NCBI GenBank assembly: GCA_963803545.1
Contig: CAWDMX010000004.1
Coordinates: forward strand, 682,001 to 746,000
Direction of reading: 5' to 3'
Length of the DNA: 64,000 nt
Origin: Legionella_C sp963803545
GTDB lineage: Bacteria; Pseudomonadota; Gammaproteobacteria; Legionellales; Legionellaceae
The position numbers and the translations under genes are program-made. Position 1 is the first letter of the stretch. The number at the start of each line of letters is the position of its first letter. A model generated the notes under the pieces. The model ran no database searches. It saw nothing but the letters and a program-made list of their open reading frames with translations, and had not been told where the DNA came from. This document shows positions 32,981 to 41,951 of the stretch, one piece after another.

Positions 32981-35380
32981 ATGAAAAAAGGATGTTTGAT
33001 ACTATTGGTTTTAGCGTTCTATTCAAGCAACATATGGGCTAAACATCATACGGTTGATTTAACAGTTGCCTATGATACGGTTAATTTTACAGGTTATCCT
33101 GCACGTGCTATCACCGTAAATCATCAAATCCCAGCCCCAACACTTCGCTTTAAAGAAGGCGATACCGACACCTTAAATGTTCATAATCACCTGGACAAAG
33201 AAACGGCTATCCACTGGCATGGCATAATTTTACCCTGGCAAATGGATGGGGTAATGAATATTACTCAAAAAGGCATACCGCCAGGCGCGACATTTCGTTA
33301 TCACTACACATTGCGTCAATCAGGAACGTATTGGTACCATGCGCACGCAGGCCTGCAAGAGCAAGATGGCTTATATGGCGCTTATATTATAGAGCCAAAG
33401 TCCCCGCCACCATTTTCCTATAGTCAAGACTTTCCAGTGGTATTATCCGATTGGAAAAATACCAAAGCAGACCACATTCAGGCTAATCTGAAAAAAACCG
33501 GCGAATATTATGGGGCAAGATTTCCGCTACAGCCTTCTTTGCTTCATTTCATTCAAAGTTACAGCAAAGCTTCAAAAAAAGAGCGTAAAAAACTGTGGAT
33601 GGATTACAAAATGATGCAATTTATGCGCATGGGTATTTATGATTTAAGTGATGTTGCCTATGATGCTTTTCTTATGAATGGCCATCCTGCGCATCGTCCG
33701 TGGACGCGTCAAGTTAAAGTCGGCGATGTAGTACGATTACGTTTTGTGGGTGCCGGTGCTAACTCTTTTTTTCGGGTAAAAATACCCGGAAGCAGTATGC
33801 AAATGGTGCACATTCAAGGTAATGATGTTGTACCTTACCCAGTTAAAGATTTTTTAATTGGCCCAGGTGAGACCAATGATGTGCTGGTAAAAATCAAAAA
33901 AGATAAGCCCTATATTATTTATGCTGAGTCGTTTGATAAAGTCGGAAAAGCCTTAGGAGCACTCGTTTCCTCTTCACATCAAACCGTAGATTACAGTAGC
34001 ATAAGACCTTTTCCTGAACCCAAGCCTGCAACGCGTACCAAAATGAAAAATGAAAAGGCGCGCAGCCTAATGCAAATGAAACAAATGGGAATGCAAAGCA
34101 CGCTGCACCATCAGCCACTGGTTAATGCTATTGCTGCAGCACAAAATCCACAAGAAATAAAACATTCAGAAAAACGCACAAACACAAAAAATAAATATGT
34201 GACGGTTGGCACGAAATATCAGGCTTTAAAAGCTCAAAAAACCACCAATGATCCAAGTATTCCGATATATAAGACGGTAAAAATGCAACTATTTGGTTTC
34301 ATGGACCGCTATATTTGGTTTATTAACGGAGTTCCTGCTTATAATGCAAAGCCTATAAATTTGCTGCCAGGTAAGCGCTACCGCTTAGTTTTTATTAACA
34401 ATTCTATGATGCATCATCCCTTGCACCTGCATGGCCATTGGATGATTTTTCGTAATGGTCATGGCGCATACGACCCACTATTGCATACTATTGATGTGCC
34501 ACCAGGGAGTATGGTAACGGCAGATTTAGATACCGATGCCAGTGGACAGTGGTTTTTTCATTGCCACATGCTCAATCATATGATTTCAGGACTGGCTAGA
34601 ATATTCCAATACGATGATATAATTAAAGTTGCTGAAAAAGAAAAAAAACCAGCGCATGTTATCAAAGAAACAGGCTTTTATAATCGTCCTATTGTCAGAG
34701 TCGATGAGTTAAGGCCCATACCACTTTCTATCGTCAAAAATGCTAAGTCTCACCCGCAGCAAATTTGGGCTTCCTCTTTTTTGGAGTTGGGAGAAGACTT
34801 TAATAAAAATCGCCAAACTCTAACCTATCACGGGTTGTACGGGTACGACTTTAACAAACTGCAATTGTTTGTAAATGACGCTGAAATGAACAACGGCTCA
34901 TTAGAAAATGCGGATGTTGATGTGTTTTATTGGCATTTATTAAATCAATTTTGGGCCATAAAAGGAGGCGCCAACTATTTTTATCGACCTTCTCGCACAC
35001 CATATTGGCAGCCTGGCATTGGTTTTGAAGGCTTGATGTATTATTTTATCGCTAACAATTCGCGCTTTTACTACCATAAAAACAGCTTAAAAGCCGATAT
35101 AGAATTTGTACGAAACACCCAGCTAACTAAAAATTTATTTTTGGGTCTTAGCGCACGTGCAACGGCTGCAACAAAAACTATAGCAGCTGATGAAATTGGA
35201 AACGGCCTTAACCAGACATGGTTTACGGTGCGCCCAAATTATCGATTGATGCCTGGTGTTACAGCATTTATAGAATATGAATACGTGACATATTACGGAG
35301 CATTAAAAAACATCCGTAGATGGGCGGGAGAATCTGCAACTGAGAAGTCGCTTTTTTTTGGGATAAGCGTTATGGTTTAA
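32981..35380 (+). CDS. CopA-type multicopper oxidase fused to a CopB-like outer-membrane domain
   Basis: A 799-residue protein with a signal peptide (MKKGCLILLVLAFYSSNIWA). Residues about 24-560 form a multicopper oxidase of the CopA/PcoA copper-resistance type. Copper ligands are in HWHG (78-81), YHAH (119-122), HPLHLHGHW (about 480) and HCHMLNH (about 526-532), with a Met/His-rich insert (MQMKQMGMQ). From about 592 to the end (QIWASSFLELGED to SLFFGISVMV) it matches CopB/PcoB, an outer-membrane beta-barrel. In most bacteria these are two proteins. The position of the T1 axial Met is Leu (HMISGL). The start is the ATG at 32981 with AAAGGA upstream; a longer frame begins at 32915. Confidence 0.9.
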   Translation: MKKGCLILLVLAFYSSNIWAKHHTVDLTVAYDTVNFTGYPARAITVNHQIPAPTLRFKEGDTDTLNVHNHLDKETAIHWHGIILPWQMDGVMNITQKGIPPGATFRYHYTLRQSGTYWYHAHAGLQEQDGLYGAYIIEPKSPPPFSYSQDFPVVLSDWKNTKADHIQANLKKTGEYYGARFPLQPSLLHFIQSYSKASKKERKKLWMDYKMMQFMRMGIYDLSDVAYDAFLMNGHPAHRPWTRQVKVGDVVRLRFVGAGANSFFRVKIPGSSMQMVHIQGNDVVPYPVKDFLIGPGETNDVLVKIKKDKPYIIYAESFDKVGKALGALVSSSHQTVDYSSIRPFPEPKPATRTKMKNEKARSLMQMKQMGMQSTLHHQPLVNAIAAAQNPQEIKHSEKRTNTKNKYVTVGTKYQALKAQKTTNDPSIPIYKTVKMQLFGFMDRYIWFINGVPAYNAKPINLLPGKRYRLVFINNSMMHHPLHLHGHWMIFRNGHGAYDPLLHTIDVPPGSMVTADLDTDASGQWFFHCHMLNHMISGLARIFQYDDIIKVAEKEKKPAHVIKETGFYNRPIVRVDELRPIPLSIVKNAKSHPQQIWASSFLELGEDFNKNRQTLTYHGLYGYDFNKLQLFVNDAEMNNGSLENADVDVFYWHLLNQFWAIKGGANYFYRPSRTPYWQPGIGFEGLMYYFIANNSRFYYHKNSLKADIEFVRNTQLTKNLFLGLSARATAATKTIAADEIGNGLNQTWFTVRPNYRLMPGVTAFIEYEYVTYYGALKNIRRWAGESATEKSLFFGISVMV

Positions 35381-35387
35381 GAATAGC

Positions 35388-35528
35388 AAGCATCTACACG
35401 ACAAGGAACGCAAACGCTCCCAAATCATACCCAATAGGACACCCGGTCCGAGATATATTAAAATCGGGCGGGCTATTCGTTATTTGAAGGATGAGCTCGA
35501 TGTTTGGCTTGAGCAGCATCGTCGATAA
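35388..35528 (+). pseudogene. Relic of an excisionase/AlpA-like helix-turn-helix protein
   Basis: An open frame without start codon ends in PGPRYIKIGRAIRY followed by LKDELDVWLEQHRR and a stop at 35526-35528. This is the typical C-terminal half of small HTH_17/AlpA-like or excisionase proteins of integrative elements. The N-terminal helix-turn-helix is degraded. It lies about 255 bases from the 3' end of tRNA-Arg, where such elements integrate. No integrase gene remains nearby. Confidence 0.65.
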
Positions 35529-35782
35529 TTAGTTGTTTCATTTTTATTGGCGCAGTCATGTTCTTTAGTTGCGCGTTGTTCTTTCTCATCTGTTTTGATT
35601 TTTCATACCGCACTTTTAACTCTTTCTTTTTGCTTAAAAATGATATTTTTCTATACGTTAGGGATGCTTCTCTTCGCTCTGCATTACGTGCATGTACATA
35701 AAAAAACATTTAAGTTTCACTTACATCGCATGTACGAATTCGTGATTGAGAAAAGTAATTTCATAAAAATTATTGATTTTAT

Positions 35783-35859
35783 TGGTGTCCCGGGCAGGAT
35801 TCGAACCTGCGACCTGCCCCTTAGGAGGGGGCTGCGCTATCCAGCTGTGCCACCGAGAC
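35783..35859 (-). tRNA. tRNA-Arg (anticodon CCU)
   Basis: A full cloverleaf can be drawn on the minus strand. The acceptor stem GTCTCGG pairs with CCGGGAC (one U-G pair), followed by discriminator A and an encoded CCA. The anticodon stem GCCCC/GGGGC encloses the loop CTCCTAA, giving anticodon CCU. The T-arm GCAGG-TTCGAAT-CCTGC is perfect. The D-stem has one A-C mismatch. It decodes the rare arginine codon AGG and is a common integration site for genomic islands. Confidence 0.96.
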
Positions 35860-35931
35860 TTCTAAGAATTTTACCTTGGTCGATATATAATAACAATCAA
35901 TTATTAAGTTGTATAAGAAGAAATCCATTAA

Positions 35932-37215
35932 TTACAGTTTTTTGGTATACCACAGCAAGAACCAAATGATTAACGCGGCTAATGTGTTTCCTATGGACAT
36001 AACTAAAAATACCATAGCAATAGCTAGTTTTAACCACAACATTACCATAACTAAAACACTGCCAATTACCATAGCTAGTGCGTTGTATATATTATTTGCA
36101 GCAATGGTGCGTGCACGCATATTATCATCACAACTTATTTGCAAATAAGTGTATAGCGGTACCACAAATAAACCACCACCAAATGAAAAAAGAAAAAAAT
36201 CTAAGGTTATTCGCCAATAAGCGCCTACACTTAAATATTGGCTTAAAGACAGTAACGGTGTATTTTTTACAACCGTAATTTCAGGTGTAGCCCAATACAA
36301 ATCGAACGCGAAAATTGACAGTGAAAGCATAGCTACAGGAACGTATCGTAATGTTATAGCACCCTTTAGAATTTTACTTATGGTCAGGGAACCAACAGCA
36401 ATACCAATTGAAAATAAAGCTAAAAATAAAGCGAAAACTGAAGTATTTGCATGCAACACATAATGAGTGTAATCGGGTAACTTGGTTAGCATAATAGCGC
36501 CAATTAACCAAAACCATGAAATACAAAAAATAGCGGGATAAATATTTTTATTGTTAATTACATCGCCCAACATACGGCGTGTCACATACCAAAGGTGCCA
36601 ATCGACCTTGTAAGTGGTTGTTTTTGGGGGAGCATCGGGTATATACAAGCTGCTAACGAACCCCGTAACTGCCGCAATATTAATTAATATTACCGCGTAA
36701 ATTATATGTGCTTTCGTATTTCCTATAGCAATAGTGCCAAGAATAGTTCCAACTAAAATTGCTAAGAACGTGCTTGCCTCAATCAATCCTGTTGCGGTTA
36801 ATAATTTAGAGCGTGGTAGGTGATCCGGTAAAATTGCGTATTTAATAGGACCAAAAAAGGTTGAGTGTATTCCCATGCCCGCAAGAGTCACCATCATTAA
36901 AATTATAGATGATTGCACCAGCGCAATACTTCCAATAATCATTAAAACAATCTCAACGCCTTTTACCCAGCGTGTTAACCTTGCTTTATCGTATTTATCT
37001 GCAAGCTGGCCTGCTGTAGCCGAAAATAAGAAGAAGGGTAAGGTAAATAACGCACCAGCCAGCGCTTGATAATGTTCAGATTGAGCTTGATAAGCACTAA
37101 GATGATAACTAATCAAAGTTAAAATTGATAATTTAAACGCATTGTCGTTGAAAGCACCAAAAAATTGAGTTAGAAATAAAGGTAAAAAAACGCGTTCCCT
37201 CAATAATGAATTCAT
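35932..37215 (-). CDS. MFS transporter, lysophospholipid transporter LplT-like
   Basis: A 427-residue major-facilitator protein with about 12 helices. It begins LRERVFLPLFLTQFFGAFNDN, typical of LplT-type transporters that flip lysophospholipids inward across the inner membrane for re-acylation by Aas. Further motifs are ATAGQLADKYDKARL near residue 65 and FFGPIKYAILPDHLP near residue 125. No acyltransferase domain is fused or adjacent, so the lysophospholipid role is inferred from similarity. The gene ends about 70 bases from the tRNA. Confidence 0.82.
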   Translation of the reverse strand: MNSLLRERVFLPLFLTQFFGAFNDNAFKLSILTLISYHLSAYQAQSEHYQALAGALFTLPFFLFSATAGQLADKYDKARLTRWVKGVEIVLMIIGSIALVQSSIILMMVTLAGMGIHSTFFGPIKYAILPDHLPRSKLLTATGLIEASTFLAILVGTILGTIAIGNTKAHIIYAVILINIAAVTGFVSSLYIPDAPPKTTTYKVDWHLWYVTRRMLGDVINNKNIYPAIFCISWFWLIGAIMLTKLPDYTHYVLHANTSVFALFLALFSIGIAVGSLTISKILKGAITLRYVPVAMLSLSIFAFDLYWATPEITVVKNTPLLSLSQYLSVGAYWRITLDFFLFSFGGGLFVVPLYTYLQISCDDNMRARTIAANNIYNALAMVIGSVLVMVMLWLKLAIAMVFLVMSIGNTLAALIIWFLLWYTKKL

Positions 37216-37309
37216 AGTCTCATCAGTTCTACCTGCAACCAGGTTTAAAAAAATTACCTCAACTTATCAGAAATGACGCGGAAGTCAAATACTTAGATGG
37301 TTTTGTAAT

Positions 37310-38152
37310 TCAAATTGCTCGTTCAGCAAGAACTTTCATCAGTTTTTCAACACTATGCGGAACTGGATTTTGTTGACCACTAATAGCTTCCGCCTTTTCT
37401 TCATTGTAATTTTTCACTTCTTTATCCGGTAAAATATAGAAAATTTCACGCTCTATTTCGTCGGCTATATGATTTGCCACATCGGTTGGATTTTTGGCAT
37501 GTGCGAGCATTTTATTAAGCGAAGCTTGTAAGATATTATTTGTCGATGCACTCTGTAAAAGTCCGGTGTTAACAAAGGACGGGCATGCAACAGAGACATC
37601 TACCTGCTTATCCAATCGTTGGAGATCGAAATATAAAGACTCTGATAAGGCTACAATCGCATGCTTTGACATAGCATAAGGTGCTAATTGAGAACCACTG
37701 CACAATCCATACATACTAGCCATATTTATTATACGGGAGCGGTGCTGCTGCTTAAATAAGTACGGAAGGAACGCTTGAATAATATGAATTGCCCCGTATA
37801 AATTAACATCTAAAACTTGTTTTATTGCGGCAATTTCAATTTTCCAAATAGGCGCTAAAGTACCGCTAACACCCGCGTTATTAAAAAGCCAATCTACTCG
37901 AGGCAGTGCTGCAAAGGTTTTTTTTGCAAAGGTCTTAACGTCCTCAGCTTTGGTAACGTCACAAGCGAAGGAGTAAAGCTTTTGATTTACGTCAATAGAT
38001 TGCAACAAGTCTTCATACTGCACTTTTAAAGTACTGGTATTGATATCGGCCATAACAACGTGCATGCCACGCGCTAAACAAACCTTTGTTAAAGCTAAAC
38101 CAATACCACTTGCAGCACCCGTAATAACGGCAACAAGTCTGCTTTGGCGCAT
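37310..38152 (-). CDS. Short-chain dehydrogenase/reductase
   Basis: A 280-residue SDR with TGAASGIGLALTKVC near residues 9-23, NNAGVSG near residue 95, and the catalytic Tyr and Lys in YAMSKHAIVALSES near residue 163. The start is the ATG at 38152, which has GAGGTAGG directly upstream; a longer frame from 38191 would overlap the cold-shock gene. The substrate is unknown. The C-terminal part (DEIEREIFYILPDKEVKNYN) resembles SDRs acting on lipids or steroids. Confidence 0.88.
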   Translation of the reverse strand: MRQSRLVAVITGAASGIGLALTKVCLARGMHVVMADINTSTLKVQYEDLLQSIDVNQKLYSFACDVTKAEDVKTFAKKTFAALPRVDWLFNNAGVSGTLAPIWKIEIAAIKQVLDVNLYGAIHIIQAFLPYLFKQQHRSRIINMASMYGLCSGSQLAPYAMSKHAIVALSESLYFDLQRLDKQVDVSVACPSFVNTGLLQSASTNNILQASLNKMLAHAKNPTDVANHIADEIEREIFYILPDKEVKNYNEEKAEAISGQQNPVPHSVEKLMKVLAERAI

Positions 38153-38177
38153 ACCTACCTCTATTAGTAATGAATTT

Positions 38178-38402
38178 TTATGAGGCTTCAATAACTACGA
38201 CGTTTTGTGCCTTCAATCCCTTAGGTCCCTTGTCTAAAGTAAAACTTACCGTTTCGTTTTCGCGTAAAGTTTTGAAACCATCGGCTTGAATTTCATTGTA
38301 ATGCACGAAGATGTCTTCACCGTTCACACCCGTGATAAAACCAAATCCCTTTTTTTCATTAAACCATTTTACTTGGCCCATTGCTTTATCTGCTGCTGTC
38401 AT
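38178..38402 (-). CDS. Cold-shock-domain protein (CspA family)
   Basis: A 74-residue single-domain RNA-binding protein. The RNP motifs KGFGFI and DIFVHY are intact, and GQVKWFNEKKGFGF is the usual start of the fold, here with a seven-residue N-terminal extension. It would melt RNA structure as a chaperone. The start has AAGGAG 7 bases upstream. The 249-base divergent gap to pyrE leaves room for a structured cold-responsive leader, though none was identified. Confidence 0.95.
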   Translation of the reverse strand: MTAADKAMGQVKWFNEKKGFGFITGVNGEDIFVHYNEIQADGFKTLRENETVSFTLDKGPKGLKAQNVVVIEAS

Positions 38403-38651
38403 TTATTGCTCCTTATATATTAAAAATCCTTCTATGATTTAATTTGTAAAGAGGAAATGATATTTCTCACAATACAATCAACTAAAACTTAGCATTTTGA
38501 GCGCTATCAAATCTAAACTGTAAAAAAATTTATGCTTAAATAAAATGTAACTTATTATTGAACATTGTTTTTTTACTTCTAGTATTTAAACGACGCAGGA
38601 GTTAGCATAGCAGTTTTTTATTGATTGTTAACCGTTTTTTATTTTTTTTTT

Positions 38652-39326
38652 ATGAGCAAAGAAATGACTTTAGATGACCGCACTAACTTACAAGATTTAA
38701 AAGAATTATTTATTGAGCGAGCTCTGCGAGCCGATGTTTTAAGATTTGGGTCCTTCACACTTAAATCAGGCAGAGTTAGCCCTTACTTTTTTAATATGGG
38801 TTTGTTTTATAAGGCTTGTGATTTACACTATATTGGCCGTTTTTACGCGCAAACATTAATAAATAATAACATCGACTGCGCCCATCTATTTGGACCGGCT
38901 TATAAAGGTATTCCGCTTGCCACGGCTACGGCATTAGCCTTATCGGAAATGGATGTCTCAACAACCGTAACGTTCAATCGTAAAGAGATAAAAGATCATG
39001 GCGAAGGAGGAACGTTAATTGGTGCGCCACTACTTGGTAATACCATCGTTATCGATGATGTAATTACAGCAGGAACAGCCTTTAGAGAGGCTCAACAACA
39101 AATTGTCCAGGCTGGAGGCACTCTCACGACCGTAATAGTAGGTTTAGACCGTGCGGAAAAAGGCTTAGGGGAAATATCCGCATTAGACGAAATTAGGTCT
39201 GAAAATATTACGGTGTTGTCCCTCATTAGCTTCGCAGATTTAATAGCCTACTTAGAAAAAATTCAATCAATAAATGAAATTAATTTGATGGTTGAGTACC
39301 AAGAGAAATACGGCAGTAAATCTTAA
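38652..39326 (+). CDS. pyrE: Orotate phosphoribosyltransferase
   Basis: A 224-residue enzyme joining orotate to PRPP in UMP synthesis. Visible are FGSFTLKSGRVSPYFFNMGLF near residue 33, FGPAYKGIPLATA near residue 80, and the PRPP loop VIDDVITAGTA near residue 133. The start is either the ATG at 38652 or a second at 38664; neither has a strong ribosome-binding site. A run of ten T lies directly before the first ATG (38642-38651), which is unusual. It converges on kdsA. Confidence 0.94.
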   Translation: MSKEMTLDDRTNLQDLKELFIERALRADVLRFGSFTLKSGRVSPYFFNMGLFYKACDLHYIGRFYAQTLINNNIDCAHLFGPAYKGIPLATATALALSEMDVSTTVTFNRKEIKDHGEGGTLIGAPLLGNTIVIDDVITAGTAFREAQQQIVQAGGTLTTVIVGLDRAEKGLGEISALDEIRSENITVLSLISFADLIAYLEKIQSINEINLMVEYQEKYGSKS

Positions 39327-39327
39327 T

Positions 39328-39365
39328 TTAAAACAGCGCCGTTATATAAAATATAATCTGCGCTG
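39328..39365 (-). terminator. Terminator between pyrE and kdsA
   Basis: CAGCGC (39334-39339) pairs with GCGCTG (39360-39365) and an inner TTATAT-AAA-ATATAA stem fits within it. On the minus strand the stem is followed by TTTTAAATT, so it should end the pyrG-kdsA transcript; it may also slow transcripts from pyrE. Confidence 0.6.
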
Positions 39366-39380
39366 CCAACCTTCTGTAAG

Positions 39381-40202
39381 CTACAAAACTTCGTTAGCTT
39401 TTACTGTTTTGTCTATCTTAATTAAAGTTTCCAACAGCTCTTTCATTTTTGCAAGTGGCCAGCTGTTAGGCCCATCACTCAGTGCTTGATCTGGATTCGG
39501 ATGCGTTTCCATGAATATCCCCGCTATACCTGCCGCAACTGCGGCTCTCGCAAGCGTAGGAATAAATTCGCGTTGCCCCCCGGAAACGCCACTACTGCCA
39601 CCCGGTAGTTGTACTGAATGGGTAGCATCATAGACTACCGGACATTGCGTATCACGCATAATTTTTAAAGAACGCATATCAGATACTAAATTATTGTAGC
39701 CGAAGCTTGCCCCACGTTCGCATACCATAATATTTTCATTGCCCTGCGCACGCGCTTTGACAACCACATGCTCCATGTCCCAGGGTGATAAAAACTGTCC
39801 TTTTTTAATATTTACAGGTCTGTTCATTGAGCAAACTTTATGAATAAAATTAGTCTGTCGGCATAAAAACGCCGGCGTTTGTAAGACGTCTACAACGCTT
39901 GCTACTTCAAGTAAGGGAGTATCTTCATGAACGTCTGTTAATACCGCAACATCGACTTGCTTTTTTACTTTTTCAAGAATGAGTAAGCCTTTCTCAAATC
40001 CCGGGCCCCGATAGCTGTTCATGGAAGATCGATTCGCTTTATCGAAAGAAGACTTATAGATGAAATTAATTTCTAAATCGCGGCAAATTTCTTTTAAATA
40101 ACCGGCTGTATCAATAGCCAGTTGCTCGCTCTCAATCACGCAAGGTCCAGCAATAAGAAAAAGTGGCTTATTTATGCCTATATCAAAACCACAAATATTC
40201 AT
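39381..40202 (-). CDS. kdsA: 3-deoxy-8-phosphooctulonate synthase
   Basis: A 273-residue KDO-8-phosphate synthase, which condenses PEP with arabinose-5-phosphate for the lipopolysaccharide inner core. Family motifs are AGPCVIES near residue 18, YKSSFDKANRSS near residue 49, and GGSSGVSGGQREFIP near residue 200. The length is normal. It overlaps pyrG by 4 bases and forms the pyrG-kdsA pair common in gammaproteobacteria; eno, which often follows, is not here. Confidence 0.97.
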   Translation of the reverse strand: MNICGFDIGINKPLFLIAGPCVIESEQLAIDTAGYLKEICRDLEINFIYKSSFDKANRSSMNSYRGPGFEKGLLILEKVKKQVDVAVLTDVHEDTPLLEVASVVDVLQTPAFLCRQTNFIHKVCSMNRPVNIKKGQFLSPWDMEHVVVKARAQGNENIMVCERGASFGYNNLVSDMRSLKIMRDTQCPVVYDATHSVQLPGGSSGVSGGQREFIPTLARAAVAAGIAGIFMETHPNPDQALSDGPNSWPLAKMKELLETLIKIDKTVKANEVL

Positions 40203-41836
40203 TTTTGATCCTTAAGTAATTGATGCGCACGTGCGGCCTCTGTAAAACTGGAAAACAAAGGGTGACCATCGCGTGGCGTTGAGGTAAATTCCGGGTGAAA
40301 TTGACACGCTACAAACCAGGGGTGATCCGAAAGTTCAATCATCTCTACTAACTGGCTATCAGCAGAACGCCCAGATATTATCAAACCGTGCTCAACTAAA
40401 CGTTCCACGTAATTATTGTTCACTTCATAGCGATGTCTGTGTCTTTCAATAATTTGTTTTTTACCATAAATTGCAGCCGCTTTGGAGTGCGGTTCAACCT
40501 GGCATAATTGTGCGCCAAGTCGCATAGTTCCGCCCAAATCCGTATTCTCATCGCGTAGGTTAATATCTCCGTCTTCCGACACCCACTCACTTATGAGCGC
40601 AATGACAGGCTCTACACTTAATTTATCAAATTCTGTTGAGGTTGCGTGCTTTAAACCCGCAACATGACGCGCAAATTCAATAACAGCCGTTTGCAGCCCT
40701 AAACAAATTCCCAGAAAGGGCAGCTTAGCCGTGCGCGCATAATGAATGGATTGAATTTTTCCTTCAATTCCTCTCTCACCAAATCCACCGGGAATTAATA
40801 ACCCATTCAGCCCATGCAATAAACCCGTTCCGTGTTTTTCGATTAACTCGGCATCAATGTATACAATCTCTACTTTAGTTTGCGTATGAATTCCTGCATG
40901 GCACAGTGCCTCATTAATCGATTTATAGGCATCGTTTAACTCGGTGTATTTTCCAACTATACCAATTTTTACAGTAAGGGTTTGAATAGCTTGAGCATCA
41001 ATAACAGCCTGCCACTCACTTAAATCAGCCGGTGGTAAATCAAGGTTCAATTTTTTTACGACAATTTCATCCAGACGTTGTTTATGCAAAATACCGGGGA
41101 TAAGATAAATGCTTTTAGCATCCTCTAAAGAAATTACCGCTTCTTTTTCAACATTCGTAAACAACGCTATTTTAGCGCAATCGGCGTTGGTTAATGATTT
41201 TTCAGAACGGCATATTAAAATATCTGGTTGAATTCCGATAGAACGCAACTCTTTTACCGAATGTTGCGTCGGTTTGGTTTTGGTTTCCCCAGAGGTTGCT
41301 ATGTAGGGAACCAACGTTAAATGAATAAACAACGCACGTTGCGCGGTAAATTCAATACGCATCTGCCTAATAGCTTCTAAAAAAGGGAGCGACTCAATAT
41401 CACCAACCGTTCCGCCAATTTCCACCATGGCAATATCATAGCCTTCGGCACCGGATTTTATTGACCGTTTTATTTCGTTGGTAATATGTGGGATAACTTG
41501 AACCGTACCCCCTAAATAATCACCCCGCCGCTCTTTTTTTATTACCGATTCGTAAATTTTACCGGAAGTAAAATTATTACGTTTAGTCATTGTTGTACGC
41601 ACAAAGCGCTCGTAATGGCCTAAATCCAAATCCGTTTCTGCACCATCTTCGGTAACATAGACCTCTCCATGCTGAAAAGGACTCATCGTTCCTGGGTCAA
41701 CATTAATATATGGGTCTAATTTTATTAAAGTTACCGATAAACCCCGGGCTTCGAGTATTGCGGCCAGTGATGCTGCTGCAATACCTTTACCAAGTGAGGA
41801 TACGACACCACCAGTTATAAATATGTAATTTGTCAT
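40199..41836 (-). CDS. pyrG: CTP synthase
   Basis: A 545-residue enzyme, exactly the E. coli length, that aminates UTP to CTP using glutamine. The N-terminal synthase domain begins YIFITGGVVSSLGKGIAAASL. The class-I amidotransferase domain has the nucleophile in FLGICLGLQ near residue 380 and the His/Glu pair in CQFHPEFTS near residue 515. The start at 41836 is chosen by homology; the frame is open 13 codons further. It is the upstream partner of kdsA. Confidence 0.97.
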   Translation of the reverse strand: MTNYIFITGGVVSSLGKGIAAASLAAILEARGLSVTLIKLDPYINVDPGTMSPFQHGEVYVTEDGAETDLDLGHYERFVRTTMTKRNNFTSGKIYESVIKKERRGDYLGGTVQVIPHITNEIKRSIKSGAEGYDIAMVEIGGTVGDIESLPFLEAIRQMRIEFTAQRALFIHLTLVPYIATSGETKTKPTQHSVKELRSIGIQPDILICRSEKSLTNADCAKIALFTNVEKEAVISLEDAKSIYLIPGILHKQRLDEIVVKKLNLDLPPADLSEWQAVIDAQAIQTLTVKIGIVGKYTELNDAYKSINEALCHAGIHTQTKVEIVYIDAELIEKHGTGLLHGLNGLLIPGGFGERGIEGKIQSIHYARTAKLPFLGICLGLQTAVIEFARHVAGLKHATSTEFDKLSVEPVIALISEWVSEDGDINLRDENTDLGGTMRLGAQLCQVEPHSKAAAIYGKKQIIERHRHRYEVNNNYVERLVEHGLIISGRSADSQLVEMIELSDHPWFVACQFHPEFTSTPRDGHPLFSSFTEAARAHQLLKDQK

Positions 41837-41951
41837 TAAAAGATCCCGTTTAAAACGCTCAAAACCACCAAACAAGCGGTTAAATATCGCATGTCAACGG
41901 GGCTTAATCTTAACAAAGTAGGGGTATAAATAATACACTTTAACTGCATTC

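Noticed and set aside
35700..35783. Attachment-site repeat of the tRNA-Arg 3' end
   Set aside because: A copy of the tRNA 3' sequence was looked for to the left through the copper and IS region and none was seen.
35547..35969. 140-codon plus-strand frame
   Set aside because: It runs through the antisense strand of tRNA-Arg(CCU) and has no recognisable domain.
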